Below are positions 1 to 8,626 of a stretch of 64,000 nt of DNA, piece after piece (within the stretch, counting starts at the first letter, position 1; each line of letters opens with the position of its first letter). The DNA comes from Pantoea piersonii. GTDB lineage: Bacteria; Pseudomonadota; Gammaproteobacteria; Enterobacterales; Enterobacteriaceae. The position numbers were made by a program, and so were the translations under genes. The notes below the pieces were generated by a model, which was given only the letters and a program-made list of their open reading frames with translations, did not search any database and was not told the origin of the DNA. Where the stretch lies: contig NZ_RARB01000003.1 of NCBI RefSeq assembly GCF_003612015.1, positions 270,023-334,022 of the forward strand, given 5' to 3'.

Positions 1-1
1 T

Positions 2-118
2 ATCGGTCTGTTAACCCTGGCGCGCGACGTCAGCGAACCGCTGGAGTATGACCTGCGTCCGCTGGAAGCTGGCGAATTCTCCGCTTTCTGGCTTAAGGCC
101 ACCATCTGTCATGATTAA
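2..118 (+). CDS. siaB: SiaB-family protein kinase, 3' end only
   Basis: The window opens inside this gene. The last 38 codons are readable in frame 2 and end with TAA at 116-118; the C-terminal residues read FWLKATICHD. It is assigned to the SiaB (DUF6272) family mainly because siaC and siaD follow directly. In Pseudomonas aeruginosa SiaB is the kinase that phosphorylates SiaC and so controls activation of the diguanylate cyclase SiaD. An alternative ATG of siaC at 111 would overlap this stop codon, so the genes are tightly coupled. The catalytic region lies outside the window and cannot be judged. Confidence 0.6.
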   Translation: MGLLTLARDVSEPLEYDLRPLEAGEFSAFWLKATICHD

Positions 119-128
119 AGATCCCTCT

Positions 129-515
129 ATGCAAACCATTCAACTTGCTGCCACCGACTGCACGCCCCACGTCGATTTCGACTTCGACGCGCAGCGTTTT
201 ACCCTTAAAGGGGAATCCTGGCCGGAGAACGCCGCCGCGTTTTATCGCCCGTTACAGAGCGCGCTGGAGAGCTGGCAGCCGCGCCAGGACGAGCCGGTCA
301 TCGTGGAGATCGCGCTGAGCTACTTCAACAGCTCCAGCACCAAGATGCTGTTTGGGCTGTTTGACCAGTTCAACCAGCTGGCGCAGCGCGGCAATACCAT
401 TCTGCTGAACTGGCATTACGACGAGGAAGATGACGTCTCTGAAGAGTTTGGTCAGGAACTGCAGCTCGATTTCGACGCGCTGACGGTGCAGCTGCATGCG
501 GAAACGCCGCAATGA
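129..515 (+). CDS. siaC: SiaC-type phosphoprotein, partner of diguanylate cyclase SiaD
   Basis: A 128-residue DUF1987/SiaC family protein. Family members have an anti-sigma-antagonist-like fold, and unphosphorylated SiaC binds and activates SiaD. The phosphorylatable loop is visible as YFNSSSTKML (residues 65-74). By remembered alignment Ser68 takes the place of Thr68, the residue phosphorylated by SiaB in Pseudomonas. The start at 129 is chosen because it gives the usual family length and an N-terminus that aligns (MQTIQL). An in-frame ATG at 111, overlapping the siaB stop, would add six residues and cannot be excluded. The stop overlaps the siaD start (512), which indicates translational coupling. 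Confidence 0.8.
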   Translation: MQTIQLAATDCTPHVDFDFDAQRFTLKGESWPENAAAFYRPLQSALESWQPRQDEPVIVEIALSYFNSSSTKMLFGLFDQFNQLAQRGNTILLNWHYDEEDDVSEEFGQELQLDFDALTVQLHAETPQ

Positions 516-1222
516 TGGAGCTGAAAGAGCTGTTCAGTGAAGAGACCCAGGCGCTCAACCGCGCCAGCGACGTGGCGGCGCAGCCCAGCCTGAAGGCGGA
601 GGATTACCGCGCCGCGCTGCAGCAGTTAAATCAGCACTATCAGCGGCTGATGCGCGAAACCTGGCGCATGATTTCGCGCAGCGACCGCGCCGAACGCGAG
701 CTTAACCGCGCCAATGAACGCCTGGCGCAGCTGGCGCGCGAGCTGGAGTATAAGGCGACGCACGATCCGCTGACCGATGTCTGGAACCGCAGCGCCATTA
801 TTCAGCGCATTACGCAGACGCTGGCCCGCTCGTCGGCGGCGCTGATTATTCTGGATATCGATTTCTTCAAGCGCATCAACGATGAGCATGGTCATCCGGT
901 TGGCGACAGAGTCATCTGCGAAATGGTGGCGCGTATTCAGCGCAACCTCCCGCCGCTTGCCAGTATCGGTCGGATCGGCGGCGAAGAGTTTACGGTGCTG
1001 CTGCCCAATACCTGGCTGGCCGATGCGGTAATAGTAGCGGGCGCGATTCTCGCCTCGCTCAACGCTTCGCCGCTTAATGCGCTGCCGGAGCGTCTGGTGA
1101 CCGCCAGCCTGGGCGTCAGCTATTGCGCGCCCGGCAGCGATTTTGAAACCCTCTACTACAACGCCGACGCCGCGCTTTACGACGCGAAAAAGCATGGTCG
1201 CAACCGGGTATTTTTCCGCTGA
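512..1222 (+). CDS. siaD: Diguanylate cyclase SiaD
   Basis: A 236-residue cytosolic GGDEF protein that makes c-di-GMP from two GTP. Residues about 30-80 are charged, heptad-like and probably a coiled coil, the stalk through which SiaC would act. The GGDEF domain follows, with the active-site motif GGEEF at 156-160, a permitted active variant. No RxxD inhibitory I-site is present five residues upstream, so product inhibition through that site is unlikely. The start is an ATGATG pair overlapping the siaC stop; either ATG (512 or 515) may be used. There are no membrane segments, which fits control by a soluble partner. Confidence 0.85.
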   Translation: MMELKELFSEETQALNRASDVAAQPSLKAEDYRAALQQLNQHYQRLMRETWRMISRSDRAERELNRANERLAQLARELEYKATHDPLTDVWNRSAIIQRITQTLARSSAALIILDIDFFKRINDEHGHPVGDRVICEMVARIQRNLPPLASIGRIGGEEFTVLLPNTWLADAVIVAGAILASLNASPLNALPERLVTASLGVSYCAPGSDFETLYYNADAALYDAKKHGRNRVFFR

Positions 1223-1237
1223 TCGCGCTGCCGCGCA

Positions 1238-1268
1238 CCGCCAGCCAGATGCTTCGTCTGGCTGGCGG
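1238..1268. terminator. Hairpin between convergent siaD and PBP2 genes
   Basis: A 12-bp perfect stem (1238-1249 with 1257-1268) closes a 7-nt loop in the 135-bp gap between two convergent genes. No T-tract follows on either strand, so it is at best a weak or Rho-assisted bidirectional terminator. Confidence 0.4.
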
Positions 1269-1357
1269 CGGGTGAACAGATAAACAAAGGTTGCGTCAGC
1301 GCGGGCGCAAATGAGAGGACTTCGGTAACGCTCTGCCACGGCAGATAAGCCGCTGCT

Positions 1358-3235
1358 TTACGGCTGATGCACCGTCTCGACCGGCGCCGGGGTCGGCGGC
1401 GGCAGGAAGATATGGTCGAGGATCTCGCGCATAACCGGCGCGGCGGTTATGCCCTCATTGCCGCCGTTCTCCAGAATCAGCGCCACCGCGACCTTTGGAT
1501 TGTTAAAAGGCGCGAACGCGGTATAGAAGATATGGTCGCGCAGGCGCACCGGGATCATCTTCGCGTTATAGGTCTGGTTCTGCTTCAGGCTGAACACCTG
1601 CGAGGTGCCGCTCTTCGCCGCAATGCCGTAAGGTGCGGTGTGGAAATATTTATAGCCGGTGCCGTTCGGCGCGTTAGCCATGCCGAACATCGCGCGGCGC
1701 ACCAGCGCCCAGTAAGGCGAGCGCGCGTCACCGATCTGCGGCTGAGGCAGCGCAGGCTGATAAAGCTCCACCGATTTGCCGCGCTCCGCTTTCGCCAGCA
1801 GATGCGGCGCAATCACTTTACCGTTATTGATCAGCGCCACCATCGCCTTCACCATCTGAATCGGCGTGGCGATCCAGTAGCCCTGCCCAATACCCACCGA
1901 GACCGTGTCGCCCTGATACCACCCTTTTTTATGCACCTTGAGCTTCCAGTCGCGGCTCGGCAGCAGGCCGTTGTACTCTTCGTTTAGGTCGATGCCGGTT
2001 GATTTGCCGTAGCCGAACTGGCTGAGCATGCTGTGAATACGGTCGATGCCCATCATAAACGCCACCTGATAGAAGAAGGTGTCGGCGGACTCCTCAATCG
2101 CTTTGGTGACGTCCAGCATGCCGTGGCCGCTCTTTTTCCAGTCGCGGTAGCGGCGGTCGGTGCCCGGCAGCGTCCAGGTCGGCGCGCCAAAGAAAGTGGT
2201 CTGCGGCGTAATAACGCCGGTCAGCAGCGCCGACATCGCCATATAGGGCTTCACCGTTGAAGCGGGCGGATAGAGTCCCTGAGTGACGCGGTTAATCAGC
2301 GGCAGATTCTTGTCCTGCAGCAGCGTCTTGTAGGACTGATAGCTGATCCCTTTTACAAAGGGATTAGGATCGTAGCTGGGGCTGGAGACCATCGCCAGCA
2401 CCGAGCCGTCGTGCGGATCCTCCACCAGCACTGCCGCGCGCTGCCCGGCCAGCAGGCTCTCTATATACTGCTGCAAATGCAGATCGATGGTCAGGGTAAT
2501 ATTTTTACCCGCGACCGGCGGCACCTCTTTCAGCACGCGCACGATGCGGCCGTGGTTATCCACTTCCACTTCCTGATAGCCGGGCTTACCGTGCAGCAGC
2601 GATTCGTAATAGCCCTCAATGCCCTGCTTGCCAATATTATGGTCGGCGGCGTAGTTCTCAGCGATGCCCGCGGCGTTCAGACGCTTATAGTCGTTGTCGT
2701 TAATCTTGGAGACGTAGCCGACGACGTGCGCTAAGTCCGCGCCGTAAGGATATTCGCGATCCTGATAGGTATCGATGCTGACGCCGGTGAAGCGATACTG
2801 ATTCACCGAGAAGCGCGCCACCTCTTCGTCGGTCAGCTCCTCTTTCAGCATCACGGGTTTGTAACGGCTGCTCTGCTTCAGCGCGTGGGTAAAGGCGTCG
2901 ATCTCGTCCGGCTTCAGGTCAACGATCGGCGTCAGCGCTTTCAGCGTCGCCTGCATATCGTCGATTTTGTACGGCGTCAGCGTAATGTCATACCAGGTGA
3001 CGTTATGCACCAGCGGAATACCGTTGCGATCGTAGATCAGCCCGCGCGTCGGCGCGACTGGGATCATTTTAATATCGTTCTGGTTAGATCGCGTCTGATA
3101 GTAGCCGTGATCGCGCACCTGCAGTCGATAGAGGTTAACGGCGAGAATAGTGAAACAGATAACGACCAGCGCAAAGGCGACCAGCGCGCGACGCGCGAAG
3201 AGCTTTTCTTCAGCTTCGAAATTACGAAAATTCAT
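1358..3235 (-). CDS. Second penicillin-binding protein 2 (MrdA-like transpeptidase)
   Basis: A 625-residue class B PBP, a D,D-transpeptidase of lateral-wall peptidoglycan synthesis anchored in the inner membrane. There is one N-terminal membrane segment (about 17-38), then the dimerisation/pedestal region, then the transpeptidase domain. All three catalytic motifs are present: STVK with nucleophile Ser326, SAD at 383-385 and KSGT at 541-544. It resembles E. coli PBP2 along its whole length. mrdA normally sits with rodA, rlmH and rsfS; none of these is here, so this is probably an extra paralogue, as PBP2SAL is in Salmonella. The C-terminus is proline-rich. The start codon has only a weak ribosome-binding site. 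No gene symbol is given because the main mrdA is expected elsewhere. Confidence 0.85.
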   Translation of the reverse strand: MNFRNFEAEEKLFARRALVAFALVVICFTILAVNLYRLQVRDHGYYQTRSNQNDIKMIPVAPTRGLIYDRNGIPLVHNVTWYDITLTPYKIDDMQATLKALTPIVDLKPDEIDAFTHALKQSSRYKPVMLKEELTDEEVARFSVNQYRFTGVSIDTYQDREYPYGADLAHVVGYVSKINDNDYKRLNAAGIAENYAADHNIGKQGIEGYYESLLHGKPGYQEVEVDNHGRIVRVLKEVPPVAGKNITLTIDLHLQQYIESLLAGQRAAVLVEDPHDGSVLAMVSSPSYDPNPFVKGISYQSYKTLLQDKNLPLINRVTQGLYPPASTVKPYMAMSALLTGVITPQTTFFGAPTWTLPGTDRRYRDWKKSGHGMLDVTKAIEESADTFFYQVAFMMGIDRIHSMLSQFGYGKSTGIDLNEEYNGLLPSRDWKLKVHKKGWYQGDTVSVGIGQGYWIATPIQMVKAMVALINNGKVIAPHLLAKAERGKSVELYQPALPQPQIGDARSPYWALVRRAMFGMANAPNGTGYKYFHTAPYGIAAKSGTSQVFSLKQNQTYNAKMIPVRLRDHIFYTAFAPFNNPKVAVALILENGGNEGITAAPVMREILDHIFLPPPTPAPVETVHQP

Positions 3236-3375
3236 TAGGCGGCATTGGCGGACAGGTTATTTTTTGTTGTCGCGCTAATGATAGGCAGCTAAGAGGTGAG
3301 CACCAGCAGGAAGATGCACAGGAGTGGTGAAAAGTGTGTCATTTGGTGAGAATGTTACGAAAATCGCCTGATATT

Positions 3376-3408
3376 CCCCGTCTCGTGCTTTATACGGACG
3401 AGACGGGG
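3376..3408 (-). terminator. Putative deo operon terminator
   Basis: An 11-bp perfect stem (3376-3386 with 3398-3408) with an 11-nt loop lies just after deoD. On the minus strand it is followed by AATATC rather than a clean T-tract, so its strength is uncertain. Confidence 0.5.
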
Positions 3409-3424
3409 AGAGGCAAGCGCAGGC

Positions 3425-4138
3425 TTAGTCGCCCAGCAGCACCGACTCCAGCGCGATCTTAATCATATCGTTGAAGGTGGTCTGACGCTCGGCAGAGGTG
3501 GTCTGCTCATGGGTACGGATATGGTCAGAAACGGTGCAGATGGTCAGCGCTTTCGCGCCGAATTCTGCCGCCACGCCGTAGATACCCGCCGCTTCCATCT
3601 CTACGCCCAGAATGCCGTACTTTTCCATCACGTCGAACATCTGCGGATCTGGCGTATAGAACAGGTCAGCAGAGAAGATGTTGCCGACGCGCGCGTCCAC
3701 GCCCAGCGCCTTAGCCGCGTCAACCGCGTTGCGCACCATGTCGAAGTCAGCAATCGCCGCGAAGTCGTGATCCTTGAAACGCATGCGGTTGACTTTAGAG
3801 TCGGTGCAGGCGCCCATGCCGATAACGATATCGCGCAGCTTAACGTCTGCACGTACTGCGCCGCACGAGCCGACGCGGATGATCTTTTTCACGCCAAAGT
3901 CGGTAATCAGCTCTTTGGTGTAGATCGAGCAGGACGGGATGCCCATGCCGTGGCCCATAACGGAGATTTTGCGGCCTTTATAGGTGCCGGTATAGCCCAG
4001 CATGCCGCGCACGTTGTTTACTTCAACCGGATTTTCCAGAAAGGTTTCCGCGATGTGCTTCGCGCGCAGCGGGTCGCCAGGCATCAGCACGACGTCAGCG
4101 AAATCGCCCATTTCTGCATTAATGTGAGGAGTTGCCAT
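3425..4138 (-). CDS. deoD: Purine nucleoside phosphorylase DeoD
   Basis: A 237-residue cytosolic enzyme (hexameric in E. coli) that cleaves purine (deoxy)ribonucleosides with phosphate to base plus (deoxy)ribose-1-phosphate. The N-terminus [20 protein letters not shown], the phosphate-loop region RVGSCGAV and the SDH base-binding motif near the C-terminus are essentially those of E. coli. It is the last gene of the deoCABD operon, 34 bp after deoB, and supplies ribose-1-phosphates to DeoB. The ATG start has normal length and context. Confidence 0.97.
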   Translation of the reverse strand: MATPHINAEMGDFADVVLMPGDPLRAKHIAETFLENPVEVNNVRGMLGYTGTYKGRKISVMGHGMGIPSCSIYTKELITDFGVKKIIRVGSCGAVRADVKLRDIVIGMGACTDSKVNRMRFKDHDFAAIADFDMVRNAVDAAKALGVDARVGNIFSADLFYTPDPQMFDVMEKYGILGVEMEAAGIYGVAAEFGAKALTICTVSDHIRTHEQTTSAERQTTFNDMIKIALESVLLGD

Positions 4139-4172
4139 TGTTGTTTATCCTTTTTAAATTCAGCGGCTCTGT

Positions 4173-5396
4173 TTACAGCATGCTCTTGCCGTAGTCCATA
4201 TCGGACAGGCCAAAATAGTGCGCAATCGTCTGACCGATATCGGCGAACGTCTCGCGATAGCCCAGCGAGCCGGGTTTAACTTTCGGTCCGTAGATCAGAA
4301 TCGGAATATGCTCGCGCGTATGCTCGGTGCCCTGCCAGGTTGGATCGCAGCCGTGGTCAGCCGTCAGGATCAGAATGTCATCCTCTTTTACCAGCGCCAT
4401 CAGCTCCGGCAAACGACGGTCGAACAGCTCCAGCCCACCCGCGTAGCCAGCAACGTCACGGCGGTGTCCCCAGGTCGAGTCGAAATCGACGAAGTTGGTA
4501 AAGACGATCGACTGGTCAGGCGCGTTTTTCATCTGCTCGATAGTGGCATCAAACAGCGCGTCCAGACCGGTGGCTTTGACCTTTTGCGTAATGCCCTGGT
4601 GAGCATAGATATCGGCGATTTTACCTACCGAGATCACTTCGCCGCCCTTCTCGTCCACCAGCTTTTTCAGCATGGTCGGCGAAGGCGGTTCGACAGCCAG
4701 GTCATGGCGATTGCCGGTACGCTCGAAGCTGCCCGCTTTGTCGCCGACAAACGGACGCGCGATAACGCGGCCGATGTTGTAGCCGCCTTCGGTCAGCTCT
4801 TCGCGGGCGATCTCGCACAGTTCATAAAGGCGATCGAGACCGAAGGTCTCTTCATGACAGGCGATCTGGAACACCGAGTCCGCCGAGGTGTAGAAAATCG
4901 GCTTGCCGGTTTTCATATGCTCTTCGCCCAGCTGGTCAAGGATCACCGTGCCGGAAGAGTGGCAGTTGCCCAGATAGCCCGGCAATTTCGCGCGCTCGAC
5001 CAGCTTGTCGAGCAGTTCCTGCGGGAAGCTGTTCTCTTTGTCGCTGAAGTAACCCCAGTCGAACAGCACCGGCACGCCCGCAATTTCCCAGTGGCCAGAG
5101 GGGGTATCTTTACCGGAAGAGAGTTCGCTGGCGTAGGCGTAGGCGCCTTTGATTTCCGCATTGGGATCGAGGCCCAGCGGGAAGCGGCCAGTCGAAAGCT
5201 CGGCGGCTTTACCCAGCCCCAGCGCGGTCAGGTTCGGCAGATGCAGCGGGCCTTTACGGCCTTTGTCCGCTTCGCCGTTAAAGCACGCCTCGGCGATATG
5301 TCCCAGCGTGTCCGATCCTGCGTCGCCGAATTTATCGGCGTCTTTGCTTGAGCCGATTCCGAAGGAATCAAGCACCATAATAAAAGCACGTTTCAT
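4173..5396 (-). CDS. deoB: Phosphopentomutase DeoB
   Basis: A 407-residue metal-dependent mutase of the alkaline phosphatase superfamily that interconverts (deoxy)ribose-1-phosphate and 5-phosphate. The N-terminal metal ligand Asp10 lies in MVLDSFGIG; the TADHGCDP and HTREHIP metal-binding motifs are near the C-terminus. The start at 5396 is taken because MKRAFIM matches the family and is preceded by GGAGACTTGC; a longer in-frame ATG ten codons upstream has no good ribosome-binding site. It lies between deoA and deoD in the operon. Confidence 0.96.
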   Translation of the reverse strand: MKRAFIMVLDSFGIGSSKDADKFGDAGSDTLGHIAEACFNGEADKGRKGPLHLPNLTALGLGKAAELSTGRFPLGLDPNAEIKGAYAYASELSSGKDTPSGHWEIAGVPVLFDWGYFSDKENSFPQELLDKLVERAKLPGYLGNCHSSGTVILDQLGEEHMKTGKPIFYTSADSVFQIACHEETFGLDRLYELCEIAREELTEGGYNIGRVIARPFVGDKAGSFERTGNRHDLAVEPPSPTMLKKLVDEKGGEVISVGKIADIYAHQGITQKVKATGLDALFDATIEQMKNAPDQSIVFTNFVDFDSTWGHRRDVAGYAGGLELFDRRLPELMALVKEDDILILTADHGCDPTWQGTEHTREHIPILIYGPKVKPGSLGYRETFADIGQTIAHYFGLSDMDYGKSML

Positions 5397-5508
5397 GCAA
5401 GTCTCCTGCGCATATGCGCGTGACAAGTCAAAAAAAAGCGATCAGATCAGTATACCCGAATGCCTGCTCAGAGGCAGCATAAAGCCGCACTTTTGCGGCC
5501 TGTTAAGG

Positions 5509-6837
5509 TCAGGTGCTGGCGCTAACCCGGCGATAGACCACGGGCGTGGCTTCCGGCGCGCTGTCGCTCAGCGTGACTGCAGCCTTCACCGCCGCGGCCG
5601 CCTGCAGCCAGCCCGCCTCGCTGCTGGCATGCACGATCGCCAGCGGACGCTGCGTATCGGCGCGTTCGCCCAGGGTAATCATGTCGCTGAGCCCCACGCT
5701 GTAGTCGATAGCGTCGCTGGCGCGCTGGCGCCCGCCGCCCATCGCGACCACCGCCATTCCCAGCGCGCGCGTATCCATGCTGCTGACGATGCCGGAGCGA
5801 TCGGCGTAGACCGCCTTGCTGAGCATCGGCTGCGGCAGATAAGCCTCATGGCGCTCGATAAAATCAGCCGGGCCGCCCTGCGCCGCGACCATCCGCGCGA
5901 ATACGTCCGCCGCCTGGCCGTCTTCCAGCACCTGCAACAACTTACGGCGCGCCTCTTCTTCGCTGGCCGCCAGCTTGCCGGAGATGAGCATTTCGCTGCA
6001 CAGCGCCAGCGTGACCTCCAGCAGGCGCGGATTGCGCTCCGCGCCGGTGAGGAAGCGCACCGCTTCGCGCACTTCCAGCGCATTGCCCGCGCTTGAAGCC
6101 AGCACCTGATTCATATCGGTCAGCAGCGCGGTGGTCGTGCAGCCCGCGCCGTTCGCCACGCCGACAATCGCCTGAGCCAGTCCAAGCGAGGCGTCGAAGG
6201 TCGGCATAAAGGCGCCTGACCCGACTTTAACGTCCATCACCAGCGCATCCAGCCCTTCCGCCAGCTTTTTCGCCAGGATAGAGGCGGTGATCAGCGGGAT
6301 AGAATCCACGGTCGCGGTGATATCGCGCGTAGCGTAGAAGCGCTTATCCGCCGGCGCGAGCGAGCTGGTCTGGCCGATAATCGCCACGCCGGTCTGTTTG
6401 ATGATCTGACGGAAGCGCTCGTCGTCCGGGAAAATATCAAAGCCAGGAATAGCCTCCAGCTTGTCCAGCGTGCCGCCGGTATGACCGAGGCCGCGTCCGG
6501 AGATCATCGGCACATAACCGCCGCAGGCCGCCACCATCGGGCCCAGCATCAGCGAGGTAACGTCACCGACGCCGCCGGTAGAGTGCTTATCCACCACCGG
6601 CCCGTTGAGATTCAGCGACTGCCAGTTCAGCACGGTGCCGGAGTCGCGCATCGCCATGGTGAGCGCCACGCGCTCCGGCAGCGACATATCGTGAAAAAAG
6701 ATGGTCATCGCCAGCGCGGCGATCTGTCCTTCGGAAACGCTGTTGTCGCGCACGCCGTTGATGAAGAAGCGGATCTCCTCTTCACTCAGCGTCTGGCCGT
6801 CGCGTTTTTTACGAATGATTTCTTGCGGCAGAAACAA
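5509..6837 (-). CDS. deoA: Thymidine phosphorylase DeoA
   Basis: A 442-residue cytosolic enzyme that converts thymidine and phosphate to thymine and deoxyribose-1-phosphate. The phosphate-binding signature KHSTGG is at 84-89, followed by the glycine-rich [11 protein letters not shown] segment of the thymidine/pyrimidine phosphorylase family. Length equals that of E. coli (440). It lies 59 bp after deoC and 112 bp before deoB in the same direction, the usual operon order. Confidence 0.96.
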   Translation of the reverse strand: MFLPQEIIRKKRDGQTLSEEEIRFFINGVRDNSVSEGQIAALAMTIFFHDMSLPERVALTMAMRDSGTVLNWQSLNLNGPVVDKHSTGGVGDVTSLMLGPMVAACGGYVPMISGRGLGHTGGTLDKLEAIPGFDIFPDDERFRQIIKQTGVAIIGQTSSLAPADKRFYATRDITATVDSIPLITASILAKKLAEGLDALVMDVKVGSGAFMPTFDASLGLAQAIVGVANGAGCTTTALLTDMNQVLASSAGNALEVREAVRFLTGAERNPRLLEVTLALCSEMLISGKLAASEEEARRKLLQVLEDGQAADVFARMVAAQGGPADFIERHEAYLPQPMLSKAVYADRSGIVSSMDTRALGMAVVAMGGGRQRASDAIDYSVGLSDMITLGERADTQRPLAIVHASSEAGWLQAAAAVKAAVTLSDSAPEATPVVYRRVSAST

Positions 6838-6896
6838 AGTCGCCCCCTTAATCAGGGTTGTGATGAGAATGGCGGCCCGCGGCCGCCGTCACGCAA

Positions 6897-7676
6897 TCAG
6901 TAGCCCGCTTTGCTGGAAGCGGTCTGATGGCCCAGTGCATTCAGCAGGCTGGCTAACAGGCTGGACGCGCCAAAGCGGAAGTGGCGCGCGTCGGCCCAGC
7001 CTTCGCCCAGGATATCGTCCGCCAGCTTGAGGTAGATAGCTGCGTCTTCCGCGCTGCGCACGCCGCCCGCCGGTTTAAAGCCGACCTTCTCTTTCACGTC
7101 TTTATCGCGGATCACGCTCATCATGATCTGCGCCACTTCCGGCGTGGCGTTGACCGGCACCTTGCCGGTGGAGGTTTTAATAAAGTCCGCGCCTGCGTCG
7201 ATAGCGATTTCAGAAGCCTGACGGATCAGCGCTTCATCTTTCAGTTCGCCGCTTTCAATAATCACTTTCAACAGCACGTCAGCCTGCGCGCACGCCTCTT
7301 TACAGGCTTTCACCAGCTCAAAGCCGATCTGGGCGTTGCCGGCGATCAGCGCGCGATAAGGGAAGACCACGTCCACTTCGTCCGCGCCATAGGCGATGGC
7401 CGCGCGGGTTTCCGCCAGCGCGATATCGATATCGTCGTTGCCGTGCGGGAAGTTAGTCACGGTGGCGATGCGGATATCGGGCGTGCCCTGCTCGCGCAGC
7501 GCTTTACGCGCGACCGGGATAAAGCGCGGATAGATGCAAATCGCGGCGGTATTGCCCGCTGGCGATTTCGCCTGGCGGCAGAGCGCGATCACTTTTTCGT
7601 CGGTATCGTCTTCATTCAGGGTGGTCAGATCCATCAGTTGCAGCGCGCGCTGCGCTGCAGCGGTAATATCGGTCAT
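6897..7676 (-). CDS. deoC: Deoxyribose-phosphate aldolase DeoC
   Basis: A 259-residue class I (Schiff-base) aldolase that splits deoxyribose-5-phosphate into acetaldehyde and glyceraldehyde-3-phosphate. The catalytic Lys167 is in FIKTSTGK and the assisting Lys201 in GFKPAGG, at exactly the E. coli positions. The start at 7676 (MTDITAAAQ) gives the usual length and follows GGAGAACACC; a longer frame would begin inside the promoter's DeoR operator. It is the first gene of deoCABD. Confidence 0.97.
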   Translation of the reverse strand: MTDITAAAQRALQLMDLTTLNEDDTDEKVIALCRQAKSPAGNTAAICIYPRFIPVARKALREQGTPDIRIATVTNFPHGNDDIDIALAETRAAIAYGADEVDVVFPYRALIAGNAQIGFELVKACKEACAQADVLLKVIIESGELKDEALIRQASEIAIDAGADFIKTSTGKVPVNATPEVAQIMMSVIRDKDVKEKVGFKPAGGVRSAEDAAIYLKLADDILGEGWADARHFRFGASSLLASLLNALGHQTASSKAGY

Positions 7677-7719
7677 GGTGTTCTCCAGATAACAAACTGG
7701 CGTTAAAGCGCCGGTTGAA

Positions 7720-7838
7720 TGTGATAATTCTAACAATACAAAGCGGCTGTTTATGTGGGATTCATCACACTGCCGCCATGAACAGATAGCAGTAATGGTA
7801 ATTATAACGCAGAGAAGCGCGATGTTACTATTATCACA
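7720..7838 (-). promoter_or_regulatory. deoP2-like promoter: DeoR operator and two CRP sites
   Basis: A 16-bp site at 7720-7735 (plus strand TGTGATAATTCTAACA) matches the E. coli DeoR palindrome TGTTAGAATTCTAACA at 14 of 16 positions. On the minus strand it contains a candidate -10, TAGAAT (7727-7732). A CRP site TGTGG-N6-TCACA at 7754-7769 is centred about 41 bp upstream of the implied start (near 7720), the class II position. A second CRP-like site TGTTA-N6-TCACA lies at 7823-7838. Two CRP sites with CytR acting between them is the known deoP2 design; the 69-bp centre spacing is larger than the 53 bp I recall for E. coli. Confidence 0.7.
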
Positions 7839-7849
7839 TCAGGAGAGCA

Positions 7850-8626
7850 TTAATCAGGCAGGTTGAACAGGCGTTGCGTGTTGCGCCACAGTGCCTCGGC
7901 GATCGCCTGCGGCGGCTCCGGGCGCAGTTCGCACAAGGTTTGCCACACCAGCCGCGCGCGCTCCGGCCGGTTCGGCTGCCCCTGGAAACCGTGCAGCGGC
8001 ATATCGGGCGCGTCGGTTTCCAGCAGCAGCGCTTCCAGAGGCAGCTGCGCCAGAGTGTTGCGGGTTTTGCTGGCGCGCGCATAGGTCAGGGTACCGCCGA
8101 CGCCGATAGCGTAGCCGAGCCTGATAAAAGCCTGCGCCTGCTGCAGGCTGCCGGCGAAGCCGTGTACCACGCCGCGACGCGGCAGATCGTGACGGCGCAG
8201 ATGCAGCGCCAGCTTGTCGTGGGTGCGGCGCGAATGCAGGATCACCGGCAGTTCATACTGCTTCGCCAGCCGCAGCTGCGCATCCAGCAGGAATTCCTGA
8301 CGCGCAAACGCTGGATTTTCCATATAGAGATCGAGGCCGATCTCGCCTATCGCCACCAGCTTCGCCGGTTTGCGTTGCAGCCAGCTTTCCAGCTGGTCGA
8401 GATGCGCATCCTCGTGGCGATCGATGGCGATGGGATGCAGGCCGAGCGCTGCGTAAAGCGCCTGATGCTGCGCCGCCAGCGCGGCGATACCCGCGAAACG
8501 GCTGGCATCGACCGCCGGTACGATAATGCGCTCCACGCCCGCCTCGGCGGCGCGCGCAATGCTTCCCGCTTCATCGCCGACAAAGGGCGGGAAATCGAAA
8601 TGGCAGTGGGTATCGGTAAATCTCAT
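7850..8626 (-). CDS. yjjV: TatD-family metal-dependent hydrolase YjjV
   Basis: A 258-residue TIM-barrel protein of the TatD DNase family, a presumed two-metal hydrolase or nuclease. Metal ligands are visible in order: THCHFD near the N-terminus, GEIGLD, LHSRRTHD, VHGFAGS and ETDAPDMP. The start overlaps the yjjU stop in an ATGA arrangement (8623-8626), so the two are translationally coupled. The natural substrate is not known. E. coli has yjjW/yjjI between this gene and deoC; they are absent here. Confidence 0.9.
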   Translation of the reverse strand: MRFTDTHCHFDFPPFVGDEAGSIARAAEAGVERIIVPAVDASRFAGIAALAAQHQALYAALGLHPIAIDRHEDAHLDQLESWLQRKPAKLVAIGEIGLDLYMENPAFARQEFLLDAQLRLAKQYELPVILHSRRTHDKLALHLRRHDLPRRGVVHGFAGSLQQAQAFIRLGYAIGVGGTLTYARASKTRNTLAQLPLEALLLETDAPDMPLHGFQGQPNRPERARLVWQTLCELRPEPPQAIAEALWRNTQRLFNLPD

